64,000 bases of DNA from Haliea sp. E1-2-M8 (GTDB lineage: Bacteria > Pseudomonadota > Gammaproteobacteria > Pseudomonadales > Halieaceae), in the NCBI RefSeq assembly GCF_030649675.1, contig NZ_JAUTDR010000004.1, forward strand, positions 183,548 through 247,547. The letters run 5' to 3'. The notes under the pieces were generated by a model. That model was not told the DNA's origin, searched no databases, and was given only the letters and a program-made list of their open reading frames with translations. Of the stretch, positions 52,693 through 63,519 are shown piece after piece. The position numbers were made by a program, and so were the translations under genes. Every line of letters starts with the position of its first letter. The stretch's first letter is position 1.

Positions 52693-54050
52693 CACTCAAC
52701 TCTCTCACCATAGAACAGGAACATCTGATGTTCAGTGCCGGGCATCGAGAATGCCTCGACCGTCAGCGATTTAAACAACGCTCCATAGCGCATCTCCACC
52801 TGATCGGTATCGGTGAAATAGCGAAGATGGCTGAAGGAATAGAAACTCGGAACCGAACAGACGCAGAATACACCGGAAGTAAATCGGCCGACAAGCTCAA
52901 GATCATGTGCAACATGTTCAAGTACTTCGGTGCAGATGATCGCATCGGTCCGGTGTCGATTGAACACATCTGTTTTGCGTGCGTCGTCGCGATCGAAAGT
53001 GGCATTGGCTATACCTTTGGCGTTAGCTTTTTCGATGGCGATCTTGCTGAAGTCAAAACCGTAATAATTAATGTCAGTCTCTCGGCATAGTATCTCTGCG
53101 AACTGACCTGGGCCGCAGCCTACATCCAAAACTGTTTTTGCTTTCCGGATCAGGATCAGCGCACGGACGCGTTCCCAGATGGGGTAGTAGATTGAGAGTT
53201 CCGCATCCAGCGCGTATTTCTCGGATGAAGAATAGATGGCGTCATAATAAGCTGCAGAGACATCGCGCTCGGTCCAGTTATCCCCTTCTCCCCATGTTTC
53301 AAGCTCTTGCAAAATAGCTTTCCAGTCCGCGTTTGATGGCTGCAGTTCTAATGCAACTCGCAAACTCTTCATGGCTTCGCCCGTCTCTCCTATCTGAATG
53401 AGTTGCCGCGCAAGGGCGACATGCCAAGCGGCTTGCTCTGGACGCAACGTCACAGCGTGGCGGCGATGGAAAACAGCCCTCTGCGGATCGTCGTGACGTT
53501 CGGCGAGACTGGCGAGCCCAACGTGCGCGCTGGGAGTTGTCGGATCGAGTGCTAGTGCAGCCCGGAACGCTTCCTCGGCCGCCGCAAGATCACACGCTGC
53601 CATGCTGGCCCGTCCGCATGCGACATGCAAAGCTGCGTTATCTGGTGTAAGTGCGAGCGCCGCCCGAAAAGCCGCTTGCGCAGCAGCCGGTGAGTCTAGC
53701 TTCATCAGGCTCTGACCAAGACCGGAATGCCAGCTTGCAACGTTTGATTCAAGTCGAATAGCCTCAGAAAAGGCATCGCGCGCTTGTTTAAATTCCTCGG
53801 CACGCAGTGCTGACTGGCCTAGGCCAGCATAAAACTTCGCCTCTGTCGGGTCGAGGGACAACGCCGTCTCGTAGGCCGCAGCGGCTTCACTTGCAGAGTC
53901 CAAGCGCATCAGACAGGCCCCGAGTGCCGCGTGCCAAGTCGCCCGGCCAGGTTCAAGAACAAGGGCCGCCCGATAGGAGGCAGTGGCGGCTTGGTAGTCT
54001 CCATTCCTGAAATGTTGTGTTGCCTCGTTGAACAACTCTTTGCCCGTCAT
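52692..54050 (-). CDS. TPR-repeat / class I methyltransferase fusion protein
   Basis: The protein has 452 residues. Residues 1-250 are about seven TPR units of 34 residues with the consensus 'A...a.....LaLdP..a..h..LG' (for example RAALALTPDNAALHVACGRA). Residues 255-450 form a methyltransferase domain: KTVLDVGCGPGQFAEILC (motif I), YYGFDFSKIAIEKANAKG, AIICTEVLEHVAHDLELVGR (motif IV-like), VEMRYGALFK. TPR-methyltransferase fusions occur in polysaccharide loci, where they can methylate or cap chains; that role here is inference. It is in the minus-strand block after the 571-aa glycosyltransferase (117-base gap). Confidence 0.85.
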   Translation of the reverse strand: MTGKELFNEATQHFRNGDYQAATASYRAALVLEPGRATWHAALGACLMRLDSASEAAAAYETALSLDPTEAKFYAGLGQSALRAEEFKQARDAFSEAIRLESNVASWHSGLGQSLMKLDSPAAAQAAFRAALALTPDNAALHVACGRASMAACDLAAAEEAFRAALALDPTTPSAHVGLASLAERHDDPQRAVFHRRHAVTLRPEQAAWHVALARQLIQIGETGEAMKSLRVALELQPSNADWKAILQELETWGEGDNWTERDVSAAYYDAIYSSSEKYALDAELSIYYPIWERVRALILIRKAKTVLDVGCGPGQFAEILCRETDINYYGFDFSKIAIEKANAKGIANATFDRDDARKTDVFNRHRTDAIICTEVLEHVAHDLELVGRFTSGVFCVCSVPSFYSFSHLRYFTDTDQVEMRYGALFKSLTVEAFSMPGTEHQMFLFYGERVE

Positions 54051-54167
54051 TCCTTGTGCTCCCGTTTTGCAAAGTATAGCCAGATAAGAGGCTGGAGGAT
54101 TCTGTTTCCTGCGCCGAAAAGTGAGGTGGTTGTTGACAGAATGCGCAATAACTTCGGTTTTGATTCT

Positions 54168-55883
54168 TTACTCGACCGCGTGCCCCGCGATCTCATCGTA
54201 GATACCGGTTAGTACATTTCGCTCTTGCTCGAAACAGTATCTCTTACGCAGCCATTCTGTGCTCTGCTCACTTTTATATTCAGCACGTCGCGCATACGTT
54301 GTTGCCACCGCTTCAGCCAGCGCTTCCGGATCGTCACTGTCAAAGACGCAGCCAAGCTCATTACCAAGAATAAACTCGCGCATATCGGGAAGATTCGAGG
54401 CAACAATTGGTAGGCCAGCGAATGCAGCCTCAAAAAGCTTGTTAGGAAGACAGTAGTAGTAGCTCAGGCACGCGTTCTGGATGGGGATGATGGCTAGGTC
54501 AGCAGTTGAAATAAGATCAATCAGTTCTTCCGGTGGCACTTTGGGGTAGCTATGAAATTGCTCCCTGACACCCAATGTCTGTGCCAGTGTCAGAAGTTTG
54601 TCTTGCACTGACTGATTCCATGGTCCCACCGTAACAAGGTGGAATTGGGGCAACTCCTGTAAAGCCTTAAGCACCAGTTCTAGCCCGCGATTGATTGTCA
54701 CCGAACCGGTATACACCATTAATGGCGTGTCATCGTCCAGACCAAAGCAGGTGCGCAAATTTGTCCCTGAAGGCGTCAATGTGCCAAGTAGTGGTGTATT
54801 CCGAAGCAAATGCACCTTTTCAAGACCATAGCTTCTGCGTATCTCATCTGCACATCCGGAAGACACTGAGATTACTGCGTCGGCCTGACGAATATACCGC
54901 TTTTCGTAGTGGATGCGGGTGGCGTTCGATGCCTTACACCAATCATTATTTCTATGCGCCTCCAATTCATGCGAGTCATAAACAAGTTTCGCTTTTATGG
55001 CTTTGGCAGCCATGGCGCAGGCCTGCAGGCTCCAGAGTTCATGTGCGTGATAAACATCCGCCCGCAGGTCCAGCAGGGGCCTATACCACGAGGCAAGGTG
55101 GCGCCCTTGTAAATAGCGTACTCCAATAGGCGAAATCTGTGGTCTAAGCTTGTTGATCCTCTGATGGATAACAACTCGCAGCTTCAGATGTAACTTAGCA
55201 AAAAAAGGCAACCCTGCTATCGTCTTGCGATTGAATGACCGCATTCTTCGCAGCGCTGTCTTTAGACCGCGCTCTCCGTTATTCGCAACACTGCGCACAC
55301 GTATCGTATCGCTTCGCGTTTTCGCGACAACTGAATTGAAAAGCAGGGCTAAACTGCTGGCTACGATCCGGTAGGACGACTGCTTGCCGGTGAGAATACT
55401 GCGTATTGATTTGATTACAGTACTGACGGCAACAGAAAGGAAGCGAATCGCCAGATAAGGTATCGCTGCGAAGTAGAATATAAAAAATCCTGCAACTGCA
55501 GCGCTTACCAACAGCACTACGGCCACAGACAACAGAGTCTTGAACACCAGCGCGGTGGCAGTGCGGCATAGTCGAATGAGGATCGCAAGGAGCAAGCCAA
55601 GCAAGCTTCGTCCCTGCTCCGGCCCTTCAACAAATTTTCGCGGCGGCTTCTCCAGGTAACGTACGATTTCGGGGAAGAAGCCTATCAGAAGGCTGGCCAG
55701 CCCCACACGGAGACGCACCCGATGATAGGTAACGCCATTAATCACTTCCTGCGATGCATACCCTGGCCGCAGTACACCGAGCACATGACAGTCATAGCCG
55801 TCGGCGACCAGCGCCTCGGCCGATTTCACCACACGATAGTCCGATGTGGCGGGATTGTTGACTACCATCACTACCCGGGTCAT
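54168..55883 (-). CDS. Glycosyltransferase family 4 with a hydrophobic insertion
   Basis: The protein has 571 residues, about 180 longer than a normal GT4. N-terminal start: TRVVMVVNNPATSDYRVVKS. From about residue 95 to 180 there are hydrophobic runs (LGLLLAILIRLCRTATALVF, VAVVLLVSAAVAGFFIFYFA) and Arg/Ser-rich linkers up to about 260. The domain then resumes with LRADVYHAHELWSLQACAMA, KLVYDSHELEAHRN, DAVISVSSGCADEIRRSYGL, PLMVYTGSVTINRGLELVLK and YYYCLPNKLFEAAFAGLPIV (LPNKLFE acceptor site). The enzyme would thus be anchored in the inner membrane by an internal segment. Its ATG overlaps the aminotransferase stop (ATGA). Confidence 0.85.
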   Translation of the reverse strand: MTRVVMVVNNPATSDYRVVKSAEALVADGYDCHVLGVLRPGYASQEVINGVTYHRVRLRVGLASLLIGFFPEIVRYLEKPPRKFVEGPEQGRSLLGLLLAILIRLCRTATALVFKTLLSVAVVLLVSAAVAGFFIFYFAAIPYLAIRFLSVAVSTVIKSIRSILTGKQSSYRIVASSLALLFNSVVAKTRSDTIRVRSVANNGERGLKTALRRMRSFNRKTIAGLPFFAKLHLKLRVVIHQRINKLRPQISPIGVRYLQGRHLASWYRPLLDLRADVYHAHELWSLQACAMAAKAIKAKLVYDSHELEAHRNNDWCKASNATRIHYEKRYIRQADAVISVSSGCADEIRRSYGLEKVHLLRNTPLLGTLTPSGTNLRTCFGLDDDTPLMVYTGSVTINRGLELVLKALQELPQFHLVTVGPWNQSVQDKLLTLAQTLGVREQFHSYPKVPPEELIDLISTADLAIIPIQNACLSYYYCLPNKLFEAAFAGLPIVASNLPDMREFILGNELGCVFDSDDPEALAEAVATTYARRAEYKSEQSTEWLRKRYCFEQERNVLTGIYDEIAGHAVE

Positions 55884-56998
55884 GGGAAGCGGCCCAGCAA
55901 AGCCTCGATTACATTGTCCTGTTCATGATTAGTCATGTAGGCGTGGATGGGCAAGCTAAGCACCTGCTCGCTCAATCTGTCGGAGACAGGGCAATGTGCC
56001 TTATGGGCATACGCTTGCAGTGCGGGCTGGCGATGCAGTGCTCTGTGGTAATATATCTGTGTCGGAACGCCGACATTCCTGAGTCTATTCTGCAGCGCCG
56101 ACCGCTGTCCAGACTCCACGCGTAGCGTATATTGCGCAATTGCACTGACATACCCGTCCGGTATCCGTGGTAGGGCAAACGCGCCCTGCAGACTTTCGTT
56201 ATATCGCTCCAGAAACTCTTGCTTGCGCTCGCGTTCTTCATCCAGCACCGGCAACTTTTCAAGCAGTATGGCCGCCTGCAGGGTATCCAAGCGGCTGTTT
56301 AGCCCAATCCTGACATTGTCATATTTATCCGTACCTTTACCGTGTACGCGCAGGGATTTGAGCGCGGTGGCCAGCTCATCAGAATTGGTGAATACGGCGC
56401 CACCATCTCCATAACAGCCGAGCGGCTTGGCGGGGAAGAAGCTGGTGGTGGAAATATCGCCGAAGCTTCCGGCCTTGCGTGTGCCTATGGCGCCGCCGAA
56501 GGACTGCGCGGCGTCCTCGATTAGGTGGAGATTGTGCTTTTTACAGATCGCTTCCAGGCGCGGGTAGTCGGCGGGCAGACCGAACAGGTCAACGGCGATG
56601 ACGGCTTTCAGTTTACCCTGACGCGTCGCATCGTGCACGGTTATGGCTTGTTCCAGCGCAGCGGGATCAAGATTGAAACTATCCTCCTGCACATCTACAA
56701 ATATGGGGCGCGCGCCAACGAGGGGGATCACTTCGGCGGTGGCGAAAAAAGAAAAGGCCGTGGTGAGGACGGCATCCCCGGGGCCGACTTCGAGCGCCAT
56801 CAGCGCAAGCTGCAGGGCGTCGGTGCCGTTGGCGACACCGATTGCGTGGCGTACGCCGCAGTATTCGGCCAGTTGCTGCTCCAGCTCGCGAACTTCCGGG
56901 CCCAGGATGAACTGCCCGTGCGCGAGTACCGTCTTTATGCGGGCATCGATGCGGGCCTGCAGACGCTGGTACTGGCTTTTAAGATCGATAAACTCCAA
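55880..56998 (-). CDS. wbpE: DegT/DnrJ/EryC1/StrS aminotransferase (WbpE-like)
   Basis: The protein has 372 residues from TTG 56998 with AGGAG eight bases upstream. It opens EFIDLKSQYQRLQARIDARI. The PLP site is SFFPAKPLGCYGDGGAVFTN (Lys in FFPAKPLG), preceded by HLIEDAAQSFGGAIGTRKAG and VIAVDLFGLPADYPRLEAI. This is close to the WbpE/WlbC group that aminates UDP-3-keto-GlcNAcA at C3 using glutamate. It is translationally coupled to the downstream glycosyltransferase and 45 bases after the acetyltransferase gene. Confidence 0.92.
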   Translation of the reverse strand: MEFIDLKSQYQRLQARIDARIKTVLAHGQFILGPEVRELEQQLAEYCGVRHAIGVANGTDALQLALMALEVGPGDAVLTTAFSFFATAEVIPLVGARPIFVDVQEDSFNLDPAALEQAITVHDATRQGKLKAVIAVDLFGLPADYPRLEAICKKHNLHLIEDAAQSFGGAIGTRKAGSFGDISTTSFFPAKPLGCYGDGGAVFTNSDELATALKSLRVHGKGTDKYDNVRIGLNSRLDTLQAAILLEKLPVLDEERERKQEFLERYNESLQGAFALPRIPDGYVSAIAQYTLRVESGQRSALQNRLRNVGVPTQIYYHRALHRQPALQAYAHKAHCPVSDRLSEQVLSLPIHAYMTNHEQDNVIEALLGRFP

Positions 56999-57043
56999 GC
57001 GGATAGCTCCTGCTGTTATCTGTCGTGTTGCGTGCAGGCCTAT

Positions 57044-57625
57044 TCAAGCATCAGCCAGGCTACAGACACCGTTTACCAGGCGGTAAACCTCCCCGGTATG
57101 GATGCAGCGCGCTTCGCCGGCGCCATTGAGCGGCAGATCGAGCTGTTCGCCAAAGCGGCTCATCCAGCCAACCTTTCGTGCAGGCACACCGACTACCAGC
57201 GCGAAGTCCGGCACATCGCGGTTAACCACGGCCCCGGCTGCGACAAAGGCGAAACGGCCCACGGTGGCTCCGCAGATAATTGTGCAGTTGGCGCCCAGAG
57301 TGGCGCCCTGCTTTACCAGTGTGTCGCGGTACTCGTCCTTGCGCGAAACTGCCGACCGTGGATTGTAGACATTGGTGAATACCATAGAGGGGCCGCAGAA
57401 CACGTCATCTTCCAGCGTCACGTTGTCGTAGACCGAGACATTGTTCTGTATCTTGACGTTGTTGCCGATTAACACGCGGTTTCCAACAAAGACGTTCTGT
57501 CCCAGGCTGCAGCCTTGGCCGACCCTCGCCCCGCCACACACATGGACCCAGTGCCAGACCCGGCTGCCGGCGCCTATGGTGGCGCCTTCATCTACGATCG
57601 CGCTTGCATGCACCTGATAGTCCAT
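57044..57625 (-). CDS. wbpD: UDP-3-amino-uronate N-acetyltransferase (WbpD-like, left-handed beta-helix)
   Basis: The protein has 193 residues. Hexapeptide repeats run from [20 protein letters not shown] through [40 protein letters not shown] and [20 protein letters not shown], the WbpD/WlbB pattern, with [20 protein letters not shown] at the end. It N-acetylates the C3 amine made by the aminotransferase. It is five bases downstream of the oxidoreductase gene. Confidence 0.93.
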   Translation of the reverse strand: MDYQVHASAIVDEGATIGAGSRVWHWVHVCGGARVGQGCSLGQNVFVGNRVLIGNNVKIQNNVSVYDNVTLEDDVFCGPSMVFTNVYNPRSAVSRKDEYRDTLVKQGATLGANCTIICGATVGRFAFVAAGAVVNRDVPDFALVVGVPARKVGWMSRFGEQLDLPLNGAGEARCIHTGEVYRLVNGVCSLADA

Positions 57626-57630
57626 CGCGC

Positions 57631-58626
<996 letters not shown>

Positions 58627-58654
58627 TTACGCAGGTGACAATCCTCGACATTCC

Positions 58655-61216
58655 CTAACCGTCAGGGTGCTCGTCATTATGCGACGGCGCCACATACAAT
58701 GCACCCATTGGAAGCCTGATTGTTGGGTAAATCCAGCCACTCCGACCCTTGATTTTTTTCGGCAAGTCTCGTTCCCTCTGTGTCCTGGGGTAGAGCACTA
58801 CTGCCGCATCGGCATATTCCGTTTTCCATGAGCCGAGCTCATCATCGTGTACATGCCCAGCATGAGGCAACATGGCATACTTGGCTCTGCGCATTTCAAA
58901 TCGCATTCCCTCCGATGCCATTCCTATTGCAACTCTTACCGGTGCTTCTCCGAGGTGTTGTACAATCACCTGAGCCATTCTGACCACTGATTCATCCTCG
59001 CCCATGTCCAGCGCATCTGGCAGCTCTGCGTGGCGATAGTGGTCCCGGGTAGCCAGCGCTTGGCCCCAACTATTGTGTAGCCAGCGTGCATCGACCACTA
59101 ACCAGGCGAACAGGGCGAAAGCGGCAAAAGTGGTCACTCGCTGGCCTCGTTTTCTGTTGATCATGGCCAGGATGAGCACGCTGACCAGTAGCCAGCAGCC
59201 CACAAGAATAGGGAGCGGTATTAGCGGCTCATCCGCACCACCGAGAAGCCCGTTTGCAGACCTCTGCGACCAGCGTTCGCTCTGAAGCCACTGATGGGTA
59301 GCGAGGCTCCACAGCTTTGCCGGCGTGGCCGACTGCAGGGTCAGCTGCGACAATCCAGCTTTGCGACCATTATCTTCACGAAACACGAACCCTACTTCGG
59401 ATATCATACCCATCCAATCGGGCTCATTCCGCAAATCAACTTTGGTGTCACTAGCAGAGAGTGCTACCGCCAACAGGTTTTGTGGATCCTGCGTGCGGCG
59501 CCAAAAAAATGTGCGCAGTTTCCGGTTTTCGGGGTTGGCGTGCACGCTCAGGAGGTGATAGTGCTGCGCGTTCAGCTGCGTTCGTCCGGTGGTGAGAATT
59601 GCGGCGCCGCTTTGGTATTTGGTTATCTGCGCTTCCCCTTCCACCAGGCTGGCGCTGCCCATTACTGCCCTCAGCTCTTGGCCATTGAAATTTCGTACTT
59701 TTGGTTCAATGCTCTCAGCCTCGGTGTGAGTCCATAGATGGACTCCCGCGCCCACAAATACCGTGGCCAGTACTGCAGCAAGGGCTGGCCGTCTCAGGCT
59801 TTCCACGTTACTGCGACCATCGTCAACGGGGAGCAGCCTGGTCACTGTAACTACCATCCAAAAGACGATGACCGGCGCAACATGAAGCAAAAGCCGATTG
59901 GCAGCGGTGCCGTCGGTCGCCCACGCACCCGCCGCGGTGAGACCGAATATTACTGCCTGACTAGCTATCAGTAGAAAGAACAGCCAGCCTATTGGCGCGC
60001 GTAACGACCTGAGGTGGCTGCTCGTGAAGATCGCGACGATGATTGCCGGCGTAAAATACCAAAGGAGGTTCCAACTCCCTAACGTGTACAGATGTTTGAG
60101 GTAGGCCGGGGTTACATTGTTTGGTGCCAACGGCCAGGTACCCAGTGGGCCCAACAGAAGCGTGCCGCTGTCGACGCCGAACTGGCCTGCGCCAGGAATG
60201 GTTATCAGGGTAACGCCCGCCAGCGCCATGATCGTTGCTACGAATGAGCAAGCTGCCACGATTATCAGGCTTGCCCGCAGGTGCTGCACCAGACAGTAGA
60301 GCGCAATGCCGCAGGCCAGCCATACCACTGCGTCGTGTTTGGTCAGCAGCCCCAACGCCATGAAGCCAAAACCAAGCGCCAGTTGGCCTGGGTGCGGATT
60401 AAGCAGCGCTCTCAGAATTGCGATTAGTCCAAGTCCACTAAACCCCGCGAGCCAGATATCCGCGTAGCCCGCCAGGCTCAAGTGTGTCCCTACCAGCGGC
60501 AGGGATATCAGCATAAAGCAGGCCGCGGCGCTGATTCTCGGGTTCGCTCCCGCCGCTCTGGCCTGGCCCCAGAGCGCCAGGCACAGTGCCAGACCACAGA
60601 AAAACGTCGGCCAGTTCACCCGCGTCTCGGACCAATCGCCGAAGGCGGTCGCAGCCCAGTAGGACTGCGCCGAGACCAGCCCCGGGTAGTGGTTGCCCTG
60701 CATATTGTAGGTATTGCTGCCGCTGCCTCGAATCCATTCTTCGGGGGAGTCAAGCGCAACCGGTCCGCCCGAGTAGAACCAGACCTTTGCCTGGTACATC
60801 CAGGTTTGCCAGGCATCCCAGGGGAAGACGGGGCGGTAAAAAAGTTCCACCGCGATAAGCGCGAAATGGCAGCCAATCAGTGCCAGCAGGGCTACGACCA
60901 ACCAGTCTGCGCGTAGGTGTTGTGTGTTGTTGTCATCGCTGTGCGCATAAGGACGGGGTTTGGCAAGAACTCGGCTTGGAAGGAGCCCTGCTCCACTAAG
61001 TGCCAGCAAGGTGAGCGCGACGGGCCAGAAACCGGCGGCACCGGTCGTCGCCTGCCAGGCAAGCAAAACCAAATACAGGATGGCCGCGCCCAGGAAGAAG
61101 CCGTAGCCGAGTAGCGCGCTGGTTCTCAGGTCAAGGTGTTTTCTGATTGAAAATAAGAAAATTGAGCCCGTGAACCAGGGTAGCAGCATACCCATAAGCA
61201 ACGCGAAGTGGCTCAT
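58655..61216 (-). CDS. Large membrane protein, GT-C-like glycosyltransferase
   Basis: The protein has 853 residues with about 12 membrane spans between 1 and 480 and two more near 640-690. A first outside loop carries PVFPWDAWQTWMYQAKVWFY and SGSNTYNMQGNHYPGLVSAQ, where Asp (WDAW) fits the metal/donor position of GT-C enzymes. The C-terminal 200 residues are soluble and probably periplasmic. GT-C enzymes use polyprenyl-phosphate sugars on the outer side of the membrane. The GT2 gene upstream (a DPM1-like polyprenyl-phosphate sugar synthase) would supply such a donor. It overlaps the DUF2304 gene by four bases. The exact sugar is unknown. Confidence 0.78.
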   Translation of the reverse strand: MSHFALLMGMLLPWFTGSIFLFSIRKHLDLRTSALLGYGFFLGAAILYLVLLAWQATTGAAGFWPVALTLLALSGAGLLPSRVLAKPRPYAHSDDNNTQHLRADWLVVALLALIGCHFALIAVELFYRPVFPWDAWQTWMYQAKVWFYSGGPVALDSPEEWIRGSGSNTYNMQGNHYPGLVSAQSYWAATAFGDWSETRVNWPTFFCGLALCLALWGQARAAGANPRISAAACFMLISLPLVGTHLSLAGYADIWLAGFSGLGLIAILRALLNPHPGQLALGFGFMALGLLTKHDAVVWLACGIALYCLVQHLRASLIIVAACSFVATIMALAGVTLITIPGAGQFGVDSGTLLLGPLGTWPLAPNNVTPAYLKHLYTLGSWNLLWYFTPAIIVAIFTSSHLRSLRAPIGWLFFLLIASQAVIFGLTAAGAWATDGTAANRLLLHVAPVIVFWMVVTVTRLLPVDDGRSNVESLRRPALAAVLATVFVGAGVHLWTHTEAESIEPKVRNFNGQELRAVMGSASLVEGEAQITKYQSGAAILTTGRTQLNAQHYHLLSVHANPENRKLRTFFWRRTQDPQNLLAVALSASDTKVDLRNEPDWMGMISEVGFVFREDNGRKAGLSQLTLQSATPAKLWSLATHQWLQSERWSQRSANGLLGGADEPLIPLPILVGCWLLVSVLILAMINRKRGQRVTTFAAFALFAWLVVDARWLHNSWGQALATRDHYRHAELPDALDMGEDESVVRMAQVIVQHLGEAPVRVAIGMASEGMRFEMRRAKYAMLPHAGHVHDDELGSWKTEYADAAVVLYPRTQRERDLPKKIKGRSGWIYPTIRLPMGALYVAPSHNDEHPDG

Positions 61217-61575
61217 GATGCGGGCGGTTTCGCCTCTTTCTGCTGTCCCTCCAGTAGATCGGTTTCCAGCATGCCGACACGTTGTACCAGACGCTGGTAC
61301 CGGGTTTCGAGCCGGGAACGCTCAATGTCCATGAGCAGGATCTTGATCACCAGCAAAGCGATACTGATGGTCAGGGCCAGGGCGGGGGGATAGGCCACCC
61401 CAAGTCGCCCGGCCACGGAGTCCAGGAACTCGGGGAATAGCCCCGCCCCCGCGAAAGCAATTGCTACCAGAATCCATTCCAGTCCGTGCTTCGCGTGCAG
61501 GTGGTCACGCCGCATTAGCAGGATTATTGTCCCGGCGACACAAAGGCCTATCACAGCCGTCAGCCACGCAATCAT
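61213..61575 (-). CDS. DUF2304 small membrane protein
   Basis: The protein has 120 residues with three hydrophobic spans (about 3-20, 32-50, 67-85) and a final coiled coil (RSRLETRYQRLVQRVGMLET). LEWILVAIAFAGAGLFPEFL and IKILLMDIERSRLETR match DUF2304, which is typically encoded beside DPM1-like GT2 genes in polysaccharide loci. Overlaps both neighbours by four bases (ATGA on each side). It may dock or regulate the GT2 enzyme at the membrane. Confidence 0.85.
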   Translation of the reverse strand: MIAWLTAVIGLCVAGTIILLMRRDHLHAKHGLEWILVAIAFAGAGLFPEFLDSVAGRLGVAYPPALALTISIALLVIKILLMDIERSRLETRYQRLVQRVGMLETDLLEGQQKEAKPPAS

Positions 61576-62315
61576 TGGCTTGCCTCTCCACTATTCGGGT
61601 CGCTGCCATTACTGGTACGCATGGGGCGTTTTGTAAACCCCAGCAGCAATGTATGTAGCATGTAATGAACCACCATCAGCCAGGAATAGAAAACACGCGA
61701 TGCCCCTGCTTGCCGTTCGCGCATGGTAACCGATACGTCCTGTATTCTGAGTCCCCGGGACTCCAGCAGTAGCAGGACCCCGATGTCCTGGTAGTCCAGC
61801 AATGTGGCCTGCCACTGTGACAGCGTGACCAACGCAGCACGGTTGTAGGCCCGAAAGCCTGAAGTCACGTCTTCCAGGCGCAGCCCCGATGTCGATTTCA
61901 TCAGCACCCACGCGATCCGCCGCATAGTCGAGCCACGCTCCGTGCAGGTGCCAATGGCGACGTCGGTCCGGCCATCAAGGATGGGGGCCAGCAATGCGGT
62001 GAGCCAGCGCGGCTCGTGCTGACCGTCGGCATCCATGGTCAGCACCATATCGAAACCGTGACGCAGTGCATAGCGCATGCCCGTTTGTGTGGCGCCCCAT
62101 GCACCGAGTTGGTCGGGTAGGGGGATGACTGTCGCCCCGGCGGCTTTGGCGATGTCTCTGGTGGCATCAGTGCTGGCATCATCGATCACGATGACGGGGT
62201 AGGCGACGCACTCCCGGATCGCTGCCACCACCTGCCCGACTACCGCTTCCTCATTGAACGCGGGAATCAGGATGGCGATACGGGGTGAGGTATCCGCTGT
62301 TGCAGCTGTCTCCAT
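61572..62315 (-). CDS. Glycosyltransferase family 2, polyprenyl-phosphate sugar synthase-like
   Basis: The protein has 247 residues. GT-A fold: RIAILIPAFNEEAVVGQVVA, VIVIDDASTDATRDIAKAAG, QTGMRYALRHGFDMVLTMDA with DADGQHEPRW (the DxD motif), TSGFRAYNRAALVTL. No large membrane tail is present, as in DPM1. It likely transfers a sugar to undecaprenyl phosphate for use by the GT-C enzyme two genes on. It is coupled to DUF2304 and three bases after the first GT4. Confidence 0.9.
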   Translation of the reverse strand: METAATADTSPRIAILIPAFNEEAVVGQVVAAIRECVAYPVIVIDDASTDATRDIAKAAGATVIPLPDQLGAWGATQTGMRYALRHGFDMVLTMDADGQHEPRWLTALLAPILDGRTDVAIGTCTERGSTMRRIAWVLMKSTSGLRLEDVTSGFRAYNRAALVTLSQWQATLLDYQDIGVLLLLESRGLRIQDVSVTMRERQAGASRVFYSWLMVVHYMLHTLLLGFTKRPMRTSNGSDPNSGEASQ

Positions 62316-62318
62316 GGG

Positions 62319-63515
62319 TCAGGAAGGGACTGATTGACGATAGATCTGCAGTATACCTTTTGCCGAGCGCTCAATCTGGAATTTCTCAACAAATCGCATC
62401 TTTCCCGCGGCGCCCAGGCGGTGCACCAGGCTTCTGTCTGCCGCGAGCCTGGACAGTGTGGCAGCCAAAGCTCCCACATCATTTGGTGGCACGATCAGGC
62501 CGGTTTCCCCGTGTTTGACCACCCAGGCCATACCGGTGCCCGGTACGGCCGTGGCAACACAGGCCTTGCCCTGCGCCATGGCCTCCAGCAGCACCATCCC
62601 GAATGCCTCGGTGCGCTCAATGGAAGGCAGGCACATTACATCTGCATTGGCCAGGAGTGCCTGCATATTGGGGTCCGGCAGCGCCCCGTGGAGTGTGACG
62701 CGGTGGCTGATCCCCATGGTCGTGGCAAGGTGCTCAAGCGCCGCCCGTTCGCTGCCTTCACCGATGAGATCCAGGGTGGTATCGGGGCAATCCGCCAGCG
62801 CCTGCAAGAGCACGGAAAAGCCCTTGTAGTAGGTGAGTCTGCCGATTGCGATAAACCTGAGGGAACTTGGCGTTATGGCGTTAGATTCGCGGGATGCGTT
62901 CTGGGCCTGGGCTCCCAGGCCCAGTGGTACTACCACCGCCTTGTCCCGAAATTGCTGCAACGCCGGGCTGGACTCCAGATAGGGTGGTGAGGTGGCGACT
63001 ATGACATCCGCGCGCCGTAGCAGCCGGCGTTCCAGGGGGCGATAGAAAAAACGGTAAATCAGGCGCAGCGCGGCACTATGGTCTGTAAGGGGAACATCGG
63101 CGTGCCAGTGTATGACCCACGGCAACTTGCGGGCCGAGGGCAACAGCAGCGCCCAAAACGCAGAGAGGTTGGGCATGTGGATGTGCAGCAGGTCGGGCTG
63201 CTCGTCCTTGACCATTTTGGCGAGTTGGAGCGGAAAGGCTGGGCTCAGGGGTGCAAACAATACTGTTGCCCACACCGCGGCCCGGACGATCCGTGGCCGC
63301 TCCTCCCCGGCAATGTTGGTATCTTCCGTGCTACGCAGACTGCGTTCAGATCGGTGCACAAGGGCGGTGCACCTGACGCCCAGCTCCCCCAACGCGACCA
63401 GCAGATCACGGAGGTAGGTTTCCATGCCACCGTGATGGGGTGGATAGTACTTGCCCAGATGCAGAGCGCGAAGCGTCCTGTCCAACTGAGGCTCGCTGGT
63501 TACTCCTGCCTGCAT
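62319..63515 (-). CDS. Glycosyltransferase family 4
   Basis: The protein has 398 residues. RALHLGKYYPPHHGGMETYL with RDLLVALGELG opens the donor domain typical of the mannosyltransferase-like GT4 group. PDLLHIHMPNLSAFWALLLP, WVIHWHADVPLTDHSAALRL, and C-terminal LRFIAIGRLTYYKGFSVLLQ, VMCLPSIERTEAFGMVLLEA (E-x7-E) and MAQGKACVATAVPGTG follow. It is the first gene of the minus-strand block and starts just after the rsmA'/pdxA' debris, which must contain its promoter. Confidence 0.92.
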   Translation of the reverse strand: MQAGVTSEPQLDRTLRALHLGKYYPPHHGGMETYLRDLLVALGELGVRCTALVHRSERSLRSTEDTNIAGEERPRIVRAAVWATVLFAPLSPAFPLQLAKMVKDEQPDLLHIHMPNLSAFWALLLPSARKLPWVIHWHADVPLTDHSAALRLIYRFFYRPLERRLLRRADVIVATSPPYLESSPALQQFRDKAVVVPLGLGAQAQNASRESNAITPSSLRFIAIGRLTYYKGFSVLLQALADCPDTTLDLIGEGSERAALEHLATTMGISHRVTLHGALPDPNMQALLANADVMCLPSIERTEAFGMVLLEAMAQGKACVATAVPGTGMAWVVKHGETGLIVPPNDVGALAATLSRLAADRSLVHRLGAAGKMRFVEKFQIERSAKGILQIYRQSVPS

Positions 63516-63519
63516 CGGC

